Assembly (NCBI GenBank): GCA_009602725.1
Contig: WELB01000021.1
Coordinates: forward strand, 987,204 to 1,051,203
DNA length: 64,000 nt
Reading direction: 5' to 3'
From: Spirogloea muscicola
Lineage: Eukaryota > Streptophyta > Zygnematophyceae > Spirogloeales > Spirogloeaceae
Shown: piece after piece, positions 21,600 to 33,046 of the stretch
Layout of the letters: each line of letters begins with the position of its first letter
Numbering within the stretch: the first letter of the stretch is position 1
Notes under the pieces: model-generated
Told to the model about the DNA's origin: nothing
The model's input: only the letters and a program-made list of their open reading frames with translations
The model's database searches: none
Position numbers and translations under genes: made by a program

Positions 21600-22170
21600 A
21601 GGCAAACCGCAACTTGCAGAGCCAATTAGCTGACGTGCCCACGGCGGAATCGCGACAAATCTCCGTTTTGCGGGGAAGATAGTGCCTGCGGCGCGCCGGC
21701 ACCCGCCCGTGCGGTCCCGCCCCCGGAGGTCCGCCCGCTTTGGCAGCCTGGCAACGCTGTGCCACAATCTGGCTCTGAGCCCCTGGCCCTCCGCCCCTTC
21801 TCTGGCAACAAACTCCGGCTCCAGGCTCCTGGCCTGCCACCCTGAGCCGGCTCGGAAAGCTTCGGGCTGGGGCAATATGCGACTGCCGAGTGCCACGTGC
21901 CAGCTGCTCTATCGGCTGGGCGCAGAGGGCTGATCGAGCCGCCTGCGCGGGGACGGGGGGGAAACGCGTTGGGGCCCCGAGGCCGGGGCGTCGGCCCATC
22001 ATCTTCCTTCCTGCCGCCGCCGAGAATAAGATGAAAGTGCTCAAGAATAAGGACTCGCCGATGGTGCCGAGAAGACTTGCCCAGCGCTGCCGCCGACGCA
22101 GACTGGGCGAGCTTGCCGACGCTGCTGTGCTCTGCCGCGCAATCGGCCTGCCTTCATGCGAAGTAAGCTC
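21600..22170. repeat. GC-rich repeat, related to 31690-32270
   Basis: Shared phrases in the same order include TGCCCACGGCGG, GGGCGTCGGCCCATC/GAGCGTCGGCCCATC and TGGGCGAGCTTGC. The long frames here are composition-driven. Both copies lie upstream of a NAC-like gene copy, so the repeat may belong to a shared upstream region. Confidence 0.5.
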
Positions 22171-22179
22171 ACCCTAAGA

Positions 22180-22560
22180 GCCGAGGGGGCTGTGAAATGC
22201 CCGCCCGAAAAGAAGGGACAAGGTCCGTAGGGGCCGAAAAGAAGAAGTGGCTCTTCCGATGGGGGCAAGGGCTGTAAGAAGCCAGCCCAAAGGTTCGAAG
22301 GGGCCAAACTACAAAGGGGCCAGAGGCGCTAGCTCGAACCTACGGAAGGATGGATCGCTAAATAACAAGGAGTGAGGAGCCTCAGATCCGACGGACTAGC
22401 TGGCAAAAAAAATCCCCTTGACGAAAGCCAAAAGCGCTGACTCCCACAACTATCAGGAAAGGGCGGTGGATGTGAGAGGCCAGCCCTGAAAGAAAAGTGA
22501 ACAAAGTTCGAATGGGCATACCTTCCACTGGGCTGACCTCTCACAGCCATTGCCTTACGC
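22180..22560. mobile_element. Cluster of four retroelement tails
   Basis: Minus-strand hairpins at about 22186-22206 and 22269-22288 lie one behind the other. A minus-strand hairpin at about 22468-22486 faces a plus-strand one (GGGCTGACCTCTCACAGCC) at about 22530-22548, making an imperfect palindrome of roughly 100 bases. No coding region is attached to the last two. Confidence 0.65.
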
Positions 22561-22819
22561 TCTCCGACGTAAGCTGTATCTTAAGCTGTAAGCAGTATCT
22601 TTTGTTCTCTCTTCTTTGGAGGAGACCCCACTTCCGTCCACTCTCTGCCGCCTCCTCAGAGCCTCTGCCTTTCAGGGAGGCCTAGTCTTCACAGTTGCCT
22701 TATTGTTTGTGGAGGAGCTTCTTCTGAGGACCCGCCGGTTCCACAAGCCAGGTAGCAGCCACACCGTGGCCATGAAGGGGGATACCATCCATGGTCAGTT
22801 TAGGTTACAGCAATCGGTG

Positions 22820-23117
22820 GGGGCCGCGTGGCGGCTCCAGCTTTGGCGGTCCGCCGCTGCAGAGATCGAGGGCCCTCTCTTCGCCAAGGAGTCCCGGCGC
22901 GCCACTCGAACACTAGCCCATTCTCTCCTCCGCCAGCCGGCATCACCGGCCCCCCGCGGCCCCGACTTCCCGGCTGCTCGGCAGCGCTGCGGGCGACGCC
23001 ACGGCCTCCGGCGGCGCAGCCGCGTCGCTCGCTGCGGCCAGCGGACGTTCTTCAGGCACCAGGGTCGCTAGCCAGTGACGCGAGGCAAGGCGCGGCGAGC
23101 AGCCTACAGTTGCCCTG
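22820..23117 (+). promoter_or_regulatory. GC-rich leader of NAC-like copy G3
   Basis: A CpG-rich block ending in GCAGCCTACAGTTGCCCTG then GTGAGA (donor at 23118). It resembles 32340-32544, which ends GCAGCCTGCTTGACCTG then GTGAGT. Each lies 0.5-0.9 kb upstream of the NAC A-B exon, so a 5' untranslated exon within a CpG-island promoter is the likely reading. Confidence 0.45.
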
Positions 23118-24021
23118 GTGAGACGACTGCGTGGTGGCAGGCGATGTGCGAGGCACTAGTGCGGTCACACGTCGGCAGAACCTGACCATCTAGCACCCGG
23201 GGCCCTAGTGGTTCCTGCTCTACTATTGGGCCCCTCGAGCAGCCACATTGCACCTGACTTGGGTCTTGGCTGAACCCTGCAGATATTTGACTGGCAGCGA
23301 GGCTCTGAAGTCGTCTCATTCTTGGCCTTTCTGATACCTTGTGTGCTCACCAGGCAGCAGGCCATACTTTGCTTGCATTCTTGTCCGCTGAGCCCCTGGG
23401 AAGTTGTGGGGAGCTAGCCCTTGTGCGGGCTGGGGCCCCAGGCAGCTGACAAGCGCCAACCATGGAAGTCTCGTGCGAGAAGCAGCCGTCTTAATGCAGC
23501 TCCTTTTTGCATCGCTGATGAAAAGATCTGCCCACGGCATAGACATCCAACTCCCACTTTACAGATAACGTGTTCGTAAATGCAACCACGACTATGGTGA
23601 TGACCAAGTCCAACGTGAAAGCTGAACTGCACTGAAGTAAGCATACCCTTTCCCTCGCTGACCAGTCATAGTGTATCAGCATCTGCGAAGGTCTCTGCAT
23701 GTGTATTTCTGTAAGAACCTTTCACCAATGCTGCCTTTTGCAAGTAAGAAGCATGCTGACATGCTATCGTTGTGATGTACTTGACACGCTCATCCGAATC
23801 TCAACCAGGCGGTCCGATGTAAGCCGTGTTCTCCCAGTACACTAGTGCTGCTCCTTGTTAGCCGTCATTATTATAGATGACCTGTGACGACAGCAACTAT
23901 GTAGATATCTGTGGTCCAGAAGTCACAAAATTGACTGAGAAGCCTGACATAAGGCAGGCACTAATGGTATAGGTTCGATCCAACTCCTAACACAGCCTTA
24001 CCAACACGTTGCATTTTGCAG
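23118..24021 (+). other. Probable first intron of copy G3
   Basis: Runs from the GTGAGA donor to the ATTTTGCAG acceptor at 24021. No conserved coding motif was seen inside. Confidence 0.4.
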
Positions 24022-25887
24022 ATGCATACAGAGCCAGCCTGAATCGATGGCTGCCCAACAATTGGGATGCCTGGTCTGTCAAGTGCAACAAAGCTTGCAA
24101 CAAATCCTCCGTGAAGGCATATCCTTAATCAATATGTGGAAGCTCAAATTCGAATTCGACCCAACGCCTAAGGAGGCCATCCATCTCCTGGAAAGAAAGA
24201 TTGGCCGCGTTGATGACCCGCTTTCAGAGGAGGAGGCGAGGTTGGTTCCTGAAATTGACGTTCATTCTGATGAGCCTGCGAGGCTCCTGCAAAGTATGTG
24301 GCCCCCTACAGTCATTTGGAAACATCTGCCCTGTCAAGATCTAACTTGGTTGAGAAACCAGTAACAAGTAGCCTGTCCTTCCATCATGTGTGTAAATCAA
24401 TTGGCCTTGAAATGATTGGTCCCAAGTGTCGAGATCTAACAGGATTGAATCACCAGTAATACCTAGCCTCACCTTGGATCATATTTGAAGAGCAATCGGC
24501 TGAGCCTAAACAGAATAGCTTAAACTCTTGACTTCCACAACCCATAGCTAGGAAGCTTGCAGCAAAGATGGTCTTTGCTCTATTACCCTTCACAGCACAT
24601 CCTTGAGGGTGGCATTAAACAATTGACCAAGGACTTGCTATGGTCTCTGGACTACAGGTCGAGACTGCAATGGGAGCCATATCTGCAACTTCTTTACCAA
24701 GCTGAGGGGGGCTGCAAGACAACGCAAACATGGGAGAAAGGTTGTCGTTGAAGAGCGTTGCATTGGCAAATAGAAATGCTCTCGTGGAGCGCACGACATT
24801 CGTGACAATGACAGCTTAGTTGGAAAATGGACAGAACTTCATTACTACAGTTGTGTACAGGAAAGGCCAAGACACGAATTCCGTTTAACATATTGGGTTA
24901 TGATTCATGTGTTGTATTGGGTTCTGCTTGCGCGGGGCTTCCAGCAGCCGGCAATGCGAGGACTAGCTGCACAAGATGCCTGCATTGCTTGTCACCTTGA
25001 TGTACGCACACTGGATACTGCAAGGCCATCACAAGTCCGCGCATAGTCATTGCTTTGCCGAAGCATCTACCTGCATTGAGAGTGTTAATTCCTGAAAGCT
25101 ACTGCTTTGGCTGGTCTCTGCACCTCCTCTTGCCTTGTATTTCATGCTAATTACGAAGATAGGCTGACCACCTCAACAATTTTAACACTTTCAACTGTGC
25201 AGAACAGCATGGCGCTGTGCAAGCTCTTTCGCAGAGACTGGGAACTCAACCTGGATCTGGCCGCCAACTACCAAGCTCCAGTCCAAGTCCTAGCCCCAGC
25301 CCCAAATCCAGCCCCAGCTAGGGAGGTAATATTGTCCCTAACCTGAAAATCTGGCTCTACTGATGTACAACAGCTTCTCGGGCAGGCAGTTTGATCCTTG
25401 TGTGCGAAGGCTCATTCAGACTTTCGTGTACAGCTCTGCGACAGGCTCAATCTCTCATGATGGACATGCAGGAGATTGGTCCTTATTATATTGTCTTCAC
25501 GGTCCAGGCTCACTGGCTACAACAAACATAACAAAAACTGTGTCCACTCTGGCATGTGCAGGCTCATGCCACACATGAGCATCTGGTGGCCCAGTCTTCC
25601 TTGGGGAAAAGGCAGGAAAGCTGCACCTCTGATGACTCTCTTTGCTGACAAGGGCGTATGCAGAGGGCGCTAGACAGCCCAGACCGACAAATCATGATGG
25701 AGCAGAGTCATCGCAAGTAGCTTTACAGCGAGTCAACAAGGCTAGTAAAGGGAAAGGGAAGCTGCATGATGAAGAAGCAGCCGCATTTTCAGGAGATGTG
25801 GATTGGGAAAATTCCGAGGAGCTACTAAACACTACCTGTGACGACTACAACGACTTTCTTCAATATCTGAATGATGGACCAGAGTAG
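24022..25887 (+). pseudogene. NAC-domain-like gene, copy G3
   Basis: Exon A-B, 24022-24293 (TTTTGCAG before, GTATGT after, phase 1), contains WKLKFEFDPTPKEAIHLLER and ARLVPEIDVHSDEPARL. Exon C-D, about 24735-24910, gives DNDSLVGKWTELHYYS and LTYWVM but has an in-frame TAG at 24771. Exon E, 25203-25325, encodes NSMALCKLFRRD and a Pro/Ala repeat. The last exon ends at 25887 with an acidic tail (DVDWENSEELLNTTCDDYND...), a plausible activation region and the best-preserved C-terminus of the plus-strand copies. The stop in the D block makes the copy doubtful as a functional gene. Confidence 0.7.
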
Positions 25888-26389
25888 ACAGGAGCTACAA
25901 GGTCCTTCTTTGGAAGAGCACCCATATGTCTTCTCTTCTTGTGGCTTGTAGGCCTGATGAAGCAGTTTCGTATAGCAAGAATGCTGAGGGCTTCAGGGAC
26001 ACTACTTCGAATCACACAAATCTCAGACATCATCTTTCTATAAACAAGCGTGACTGGTGGGGCTTCAAAGTTAATCATTGAGGACAGACTATTGTTACAA
26101 AACGTGCCAAGAAGCGTATCTTCTTCGGTCGTGTGCTGTCTCTGCATAGTTCTCTCATGACTTGTACCATTCTAGACGGAATGCTCAGCACATGCATAAA
26201 GTGCTCTGTCTTGTCTTGCTTCGCTTTCTCGTGATACAGGTAACATAATCATCCTCTCGACTTCGAACATTATGAGCCATTTCGTACACTGCACGTGAAC
26301 AACACCCAGTCGAGAAGAATTTGACTATCTCTGTCAGACTTCATTGAGCACTAATGAAGCACCTGGACCGGGCCCTCCCTCCCTCTCCA
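25888..26389. other. Downstream of G3, no gene
   Basis: No recognisable motif. Probably the 3' untranslated region of G3 and spacer. Confidence 0.35.
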
Positions 26390-26775
26390 GCAGCGCAGGG
26401 TTGCGTGTATTCTCTTCGATGCTGGCATCCTAGCGAGCGCGGCGGCTTTCGTCCAGCACCTGGTCTTCCTCGACGCGCCATCGCTTCTGCAGCAGGCCTC
26501 CCTGCCGGTCAGCGCCGCGGTTCAGGCTGCCGTCCACTTGCTTGCGCCTGCGAGGCGGCGTATCTGGGCAGCTGTGCGGGGATCGCCGCTGTCCCAGCCC
26601 TTTATCTTGCACGGCGGTCGCGCATTGGAGCTGGCAGAAGCCGCGTTGACAACGGCCCGCTGCCATTCCAGAGCTTACTGCTTTCCAGACGGCCCTCCAC
26701 TCAGCCGGCGGTGTGCTGCCGGCGGCCCACCCCAACCTGGTGAAGCGGGCAGTCCCTTTGTTACCTTGTTGCTCT
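26390..26775 (+). pseudogene. Retroelement internal fragment (after reverse transcriptase)
   Basis: Different frames encode FDAGILASAAAFVQHLVFLD, CEAAYLGS and NGPLPFQSLL, matching FDTGILASAATLVQHPAFL, CEAAYMGS and IGQLPFQVAF of the 44.4-48.8 kb element in order. This is the region between reverse transcriptase and RLE. It is truncated on both sides and frame-shifted. Confidence 0.6.
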
Positions 26776-26799
26776 TTCAGACTGTCATTCCTTTCTCTC

Positions 26800-27130
26800 T
26801 TTGTTTGTGCTGGCCTCTCACAGCCAGTGCCTTACAATGGAAGGAGCTGTTCTTCTGCGCACCTTGCGTTTCCCGCCGACCTGCGTGCCCGTGCGTCGAG
26901 AAGGCAGTCTTTGACTTGACTGTGGAGCTTCCGCAGACGGACGATCATCGTAGGCACACCCGGCTGTTGAAGTAGCAGCTCTTCTGAAGTGGGCGAGGGC
27001 TGCGCAAAGCCAGCCCAAGTAGAATGAACAAGGTCCGAAGCCAGTGAGCGCTTCCAAAGGTGGCGAGGGCTGTGAGAGGCCAGCCCCAAAAGATTGGACA
27101 AGGTCCTAAGGGGCCGGCAATCGCTGAATT
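26800..27130. mobile_element. Retroelement tails, one plus and two minus
   Basis: Plus-strand tail GCTGGCCTCTCACAGCCAGTG at about 26809. Two tandem minus-strand tails have hairpins at 26997-27016 and 27067-27086, each followed by AATGAACAAGGTCCGAAG or a close variant. Confidence 0.65.
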
Positions 27131-27689
27131 AGACAGCCATGTAAGTACCTAAAAGGATGGTCTCTCTCTTATCCGTAGTTAGCAGCCGCAGTTGTGATTC
27201 TAGCAGCTAAGAAGCAACTCCCCTGCGGATAGCCGGAGCGAACCCGTCCCCTTCCCGATGGTCCGCGTACTCGGCGTGCTTGCCACGATCGCCATTGGCT
27301 GCAAGAGAACAAGTATCGCTACAACAAGGCCATCTCTGAACGTAGTAAAGCTGCCACACAGTTCTCCAGCTCACCATGCACCTCAGATCCTTCTGTAGTG
27401 TAAGCCGCACGCTTTTCAGTGTGTGCCCGTATGCACGCTTGTTTGGACAGAACATTCGGCCATTAATGGTGTGAGCAGTCCATGCAGGTACTTGGGTCAG
27501 GCTGCGTGACAAAGTGGATGAATGCGGAGCAGCATGAGGCTGATTTGCCTGGGTTCGCGATGAGGTGGGCCAGCTGCTAGTGGCGAATCCTTCTACACAA
27601 CTAAGAGAGGCTCGTCCAAAAGGAAAGGCCAAAAGGGCATTTTCCAGTGAAAAAACCCAACAGCACAACCTGCTCGGCAAAAGTAAGTG
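27131..27689. other. No clear gene
   Basis: A 166-residue minus-strand frame exists but has no motif apart from a weak RLE-like phrase near 27240-27280. Probably decayed retroelement. Confidence 0.3.
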
Positions 27690-27960
27690 ATTATAGCAGA
27701 TGGCCACTCATCAACCCCCTGGTCAACGGCCGGCTTAACTCCAGCACCTGGGAAGAGTCGCCCCGCCGATCTCCTGAGGCGGCATCCAAGGCACGGCCAG
27801 CTCGCAGGTGAAAGGCGACGGGTTGCTGCAAATGCTGCAGCAAGAGATAAACTAAGAAGAGTGGCTGGGCTATGGAAGGGAAAAGTGTGTGTCCATTGAT
27901 GGATGGCCCTGCGTTAGGCAAGTACAAAGGCAAGTCTACAGATGTACATCACCTGCTGCT
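27690..27960 (-). pseudogene. RLE C-terminal fragment
   Basis: The minus strand reads VAFHLRAGRALDAASGDRRG then PLTRG, matching AVHLRAGCALAAASGFRQGD...LLTRGY of the element at 50421-51239. The upstream part is missing. Confidence 0.6.
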
Positions 27961-30052
27961 GAGCGGACCCTCTCTGTAATTACGGTTCAGCTCGTAGAGG
28001 TTCCTGACCGGTGCCCGTAAGCCGAACAGCAAATTCCAAGCTCGTTAGGACGCACCAACTAAAGCTTGTCCAGCCTTCTGGTGCAAAGCATGAGACCGAG
28101 CTCGCTGCAAACAGGCTGATAAACCATTGCGCAAGAAAGAAGAACGTGCTGCTGGCAAGCCCAAGTCAGCTCAAGGCACATCCATACGTCGTCCATTACT
28201 TAGTATATTCTTGATGGGTATGGAAACGAGGTTTTATGCAACCAAAGATGTCGATTGCGACTGGTAGGAGGTGATTGAAGAGGAGATAGACAAAGTAAGT
28301 TTCTCTGCCTTGCACTACTTACTGCGTGGCCAGCAATGTAGGTCGATGCTGGCCATCACACCCCTCCATAATACGCACATCGATGAAGGCAAATGGAATG
28401 CTAGTGAGCAGGCAGGCTTCTAACGCTGGACACCTCTTACCTTGAAAATACAATTGGCATCCTCCATAGAGTCTATTTGTGAGCTTACCAGAGATGGGCT
28501 TGCCGACAAGACTGCAGCCATGGTGGGATGACGGGTGAGCAGTTGCCGGATGCGATGCCTGTGTAGAGGAGGCTAAGGGAGCTAATTTGCTCAGTGAAGC
28601 ACTCACTGCTTTCACAACCTCTAGCTGTTCGCAGAGGATACCCCCAACTCTCATAAAAGCGCCACAAAGGCTCCTACACCGATCTCTAAATATGGAGCTT
28701 CCGTTTGTACGGCTTTCAATTCTTGCCTACCTGCACGCTTGCTCAGAGATTAGTTGCAAACACGTCCCTCGTTCACTGCTCAAAGAGTGACTACAAAGCC
28801 AATCTTAAGTGCAAGTCAAAGAGCCTGCGAGAGGTGAACCTCACCTTAGCTGCAGCTGTCGAAGAGCCCCCAGCCTCCAGCCTCCATCTCCAATCTACGC
28901 CTGTTAGCATGTTGTCCTTCCATACTCTTAGTATTTCCCTACTTCAGTGTCGCCTTAGAGCTTGTATCCCCCATGCATCATTTTAGCCTGATAGTCACTG
29001 GGAATAGATGATCCTCGACAAAGTTCCTCTGTGTGTCAACGATGGTCCCCTTCCTTCCATCCTATTACGCCCCATTCAAGGTCAAAAGGAGTCAATTCAT
29101 GCATGAGCCTGTTGTGCTCATTAGCACAGAACATTCCCAGGAATGAAGACCTGAAAAGTGGGACGGACCTGTCTCAGAAGACCGTCCACATCATCGACAA
29201 TTAGTATGAAACAGGCGGCTGCTCTTCTTCAGGGGCGGCTGTGCAAGCGAGCCACTTTGCATAAGGAGGGATTTCGGAGTGCATCTACACTATGCGGAGC
29301 CGCAGGCTAGGCAAACAGGACCTCTCACATACTCTCGTGTCAGGCATAGGAAGTCAGATGAGCCAAAGCGAGGGAGAGGGACCTCCAATCAAGTGGACGA
29401 GTACACTCTGCCATACCTTTCCGTATGTGTAAGTACGGCCACTGTTGTGCTGAACAGATGTTGGTCGTGACAGCTGTCTGACAGCTTATGTTTGCTGTTG
29501 TCGTGCATTATCGTGGTAGTTTAGCAGGTTCACTGGTTGCAGGAGTCTGGTAGACTTTGCAAGCTCCATAGAAGCATGTAGTAGCTCAGGAAGAGATTAC
29601 TTGCTTGTGCCCATCATTCTTGAGTCGTGCTGACACTGTCAACGGACAAACTTTCCAAGAGTGGGTACAATTGCTAGGCGGGAAATCATTTACTTGTGCG
29701 TGATGATTACATCTGCAAGCAGCTGCTAATAGGCAGCTGGCACTCTCTAGAGTATTGAGAGACGTCGTAAGTCTTAGTCAATACGAGCTCCGACTCCCCA
29801 TCTAACAGAATCAGCTCACGTCACGAGATATGCTCATAAGCTCATAGCTAGCCAACATCATAGGTCGTGTCAGTGACTACTCCTTAGGCATCTCTCGTTC
29901 AGCATCTGGACTGTCGCTTTGTACTGAATCTCGAACCTGTCATAGGCGATACTTAAGCCTGCCGAAGTGCATAGACAGGGAAACCAAGCCTGCAGCATTG
30001 CAGCCCACAATAGAATGTCAGACTGCTTTGGCAAGCAATTAACTGTTGACAT
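27961..30052. other. No gene recognised over 2 kb
   Basis: Short frames on both strands with many potential TGCAG acceptors. No domain, repeat copy or hairpin tail was recognised. Confidence 0.35.
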
Positions 30053-30458
30053 ACTTTGTCGGGTCTGAAGAGCCTGGAGCAGAGCGGAGCAAAGGAAAGC
30101 AGGTAACGAAACGGTCGAGAACCTTGCTTTGAGATAGATTGTCCAGGAAGACTCCTAGCACGATCTCAACTCTGTCAACAAAGGTGGAGGAGAACAGCAA
30201 TGCTTGCTTGAAATTTGGCCAGGCAAGGCCCAAACCGACCCGAAGGATATTGTTGCATTTGTGGTCCAGGTCAAGGATGCTTATTGTGACTTTGCTGAAG
30301 GATAAGAAAGTATCTAGGTCACTTAGGCTACATGAACAATTCTTGACAGTGGTGATTGCTTGCAGCGCAGCTCGCTGCAGAGTCTCTGCTTTCCTGCATA
30401 CACCTGCAGTGGACTTCCAAGCCTCCATGATTTCGGCGCCAGCCTCAGTAATGACCAA
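30053..30458 (-). CDS. Hypothetical protein exon
   Basis: A 130-residue minus-strand frame with balanced composition (AETLQRAALQAITTVKN, then DLDTFLSFSKVTISILDLDH) ends at ACAAA|GTATGT, a good donor. No family was recognised. It could be an exon of a helical protein, and no partner exon could be placed. Confidence 0.3.
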
Positions 30459-31255
30459 GATGTGCTGTCAAGTGAAGCCAGGATGTTGTAAGCAGGTTGA
30501 TCGATTGATTCACCCACATCTGCTGAAATCATGACTCAACCAGTGCTGAATGTGCAGGCCCTAACGTGAACAATATCAATGCTGCGCGCCGTGCACACAG
30601 TTCTTTACAGGAGCTAAGCAAGTCTTGCACATGCCAGGTCACGAGGCCGAGATGGTGCAAAGCCCAGCCTTGGACAGAAGGCTTTCAAGGGCATCAGCGC
30701 CACACTCTTGCCTCGGCCACCAGCCAAGGACAAACAGACGAGCTGAGAAGTGAGGCAGCTGCAAAGTGAGGCTTAATAGTGCTTACTGCGACGAGGTCGT
30801 GGCCGGTGGCGCTTGGCACGTACTCGACGATATCAATGACCACGACCGCCCTGGACCTCGACCGCATTCGGCGGGCCATCCGCGGAGGGGGGAGGGTGCA
30901 GTCGCGCGGACTCAGGCAACGGCTGCTTCCCGGCGCGGCGGTGGGGGCCGCAGTGGTTGGGCGCTCGGCGCTGGAGCTGCTAGCGATGGGCGCCACGACT
31001 AGGGAGGAAGGCGCTTTGTAATGGGCGGCCCCTTCTTCTTTGTGATGGCTGCATCGTCGTGGCGCCCACCAGCAGCGCCACTGGCGCCGCCGTTCCCACC
31101 GGCGACTAAATTCCGCAAGCGCGGGTCAGCGGTCCGTTGACCCGGCCCTCCTCTTTGACGCACGTTCGCGAGGAGGCTAGCCGCCCTAGCTAACCTATGG
31201 CTAACCTTAATGGGCGGCCGGGCCAGAGCTAGAAAGGAAGAAAGAAACAACACAG
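30459..31255. other. No gene recognised
   Basis: GC-rich from about 30780 onwards, with composition-driven frames on both strands. A minus-strand phrase RAVVVIDIVEYVPSATGHDL near 30850 may be coding debris. Confidence 0.3.
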
Positions 31256-31300
31256 TTCTTTCCACATAAGGCAACGCCTGTGAGAGGCCAACCCAGAACA
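31256..31300 (-). mobile_element. Diverged solitary E tail
   Basis: TTTCCACATAAGGCAACGCC then TGTGAGAGGCCAACCC: the usual hairpin and end on the minus strand, with mismatches in the stem. Confidence 0.5.
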
Positions 31301-31689
31301 GTTGAAGCAGCTTTGAGAGCCAGAGCTGGCTCGCATGGCAACATGAGTAGAGGCGCATTTGCGGAGCGCGCGTGCCGTGCTCAAAAAGGGCGTCGCCGTT
31401 TTCTGTGTGGCGTCCGCCTCCCGCGGTTAGCGGTCCGTCAAACAGACTTCTGGCTCCGGTGACGGACCCTCGCCGCGAGAGAATAAGCCGGGAGTCGCTG
31501 TCCCGCTTTGGTAGCGTGCCGGTAAGTCATTCAGGCGGCCGGTAGTTCAGCAGGGCGGAGGGGCTTTCATTACAGAGCCTCGCGCGTGATCAAAAAGCAC
31601 TTGTTGCCGCCCGCCCTGGCTAACCAACGAGTACCAGAGAGCCAGATCAAGCGCCATTCCGGCTCTTAGCGATACGGAGGTCAAGGCTT

Positions 31690-32270
31690 CAGGCGTGGCC
31701 CGCACTGGGTGGGCGGGCAGCTGGGCGGCAGGGCCCCGCCCGCGCGAAGCAGAAATGCGACTTCCTCTGTGCCCGGGATCTGCGTTGCAAGCCCCCCCCA
31801 CGGCGGCACCGCGACGACTCTCTGTGTCACGAAGCTGGGGAAGAGGTGCCCACGGCGGCTCCGGCGCCGGCCAGTGTCGGTACAGCTCTCTGGCGCGCTC
31901 CCTATTGGCTGTTGGCGTGGACCACGTGCCGCCATCCGGCTTAGCTCACCTGGCGCGCATTTTCTGATGATCCAGTAGCAGCAAAGCTGCCGACTGTGCA
32001 CCACGTGGCAGGCGCGGTCGGCAGGGGTCCTGGGGGGGCGGGCCGCAGGGAGGGGAAGCGGGCTTGGGCCCGCGCCCTGAGCGTCGGCCCATCGTGTATG
32101 CTGATTGTAGCCGGCACTCTGACGCCGCCGGTGCCGAGAGGGCCTTGCCAAGCACTGCCGGCGGCGCGGTGCCAGTGGGCGAGCTTGCGACGCTGCCGCG
32201 CCGAGGGAGCGCGTTGCCGGCTTGCGGCGCCGGCTTGGGCAGCAGGGACCGCATTGCCCATAGACGATTT
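31690..32270. repeat. GC-rich repeat, related to 21600-22170
   Basis: Diverged second copy of the block described at 21600-22170. It ends just before a single telomere-like unit (GGGGTTTAGGGTGTAGG) at about 32270. The 302-residue minus-strand frame across it has no domain and I do not regard it as a gene. Confidence 0.5.
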
Positions 32271-32339
32271 GGGGTTTAGGGTGTAGGAAAGGAACCCCAC
32301 CCCCCAAAACTGCCCAACCCCACGCCCCCTCCCCGGTCC

Positions 32340-32544
32340 TCTTTGCAGCCGGCATCACTGCCGAGCTAGCCAGCAGCCCTTGCCCCCCCGTTGCCAATGC
32401 TCGGCAGCGCTGCCCGCGGCGCCACGGCCGCCGCCAGCGCTTGCACCGCCGCTCGCTGCAGCTAGCGGGCGCGCGGCGAGCCCAGCGCTCGCCGCTTCCC
32501 TCCAGCGCTGCGCGGCAAGCTCGGCGGGCAGCCTGCTTGACCTG
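32340..32544 (+). promoter_or_regulatory. GC-rich leader of NAC-like copy G4
   Basis: CpG-rich block ending at a GACCTG|GTGAGT donor (32545). It is similar to 22940-23117 and also to 52060-52130 upstream of the right G1 copy. Probable 5' untranslated exon. Confidence 0.45.
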
Positions 32545-33046
32545 GTGAGTCCTCTGAGCTACTAAGCCTGTCCGAAGTGCTCTTTTCACGGTGCGGCCAA
32601 ATCAGATGACTCTGGCCATCCAGCACCGGGGCTGCAATAGCCCGTTGTTCTGCTCTCAATCCGGCCTCTCTGAGCGTCCACTAGCTCGTGTGGACAATGT
32701 TGCGGCCTTTGACCGAGCAGGCGGCATTCATCACTTGACCTTGCCAAGTGAAAAATTCCGCTCTTGTCACGCGGAATACCAAGATGGTAGATGAGGAGCT
32801 AGCTTTTGGTCGGGCCGGCGTCCCAGGCAGCTGACGAGCGCCACACTTGAGAACGTCCTGGGAGAAGCAAACTGCTCAAGGTAGCCCTCGCCTTGTTCGT
32901 TGCTTGTCGGTTGCCCATCGCCAGTCACCTACTTTTTCTTCCTTTGCCCGCCTTAGGGAAAGTAGCGTGACACAATGTAGGCAGTGGAAGACTAAATGCG
33001 TGAATGAGTTCCCTTTTACAACCTCTGCATTCGTAAATCTGTGCAG

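Noticed and set aside
31681-32589. A 302-residue minus-strand frame as a gene
   Set aside because: It has Arg/Ala/Pro-rich composition without motifs, competing open frames on the other strand, and lies over a GC repeat related to 21600-22170 in which the frame is not kept.
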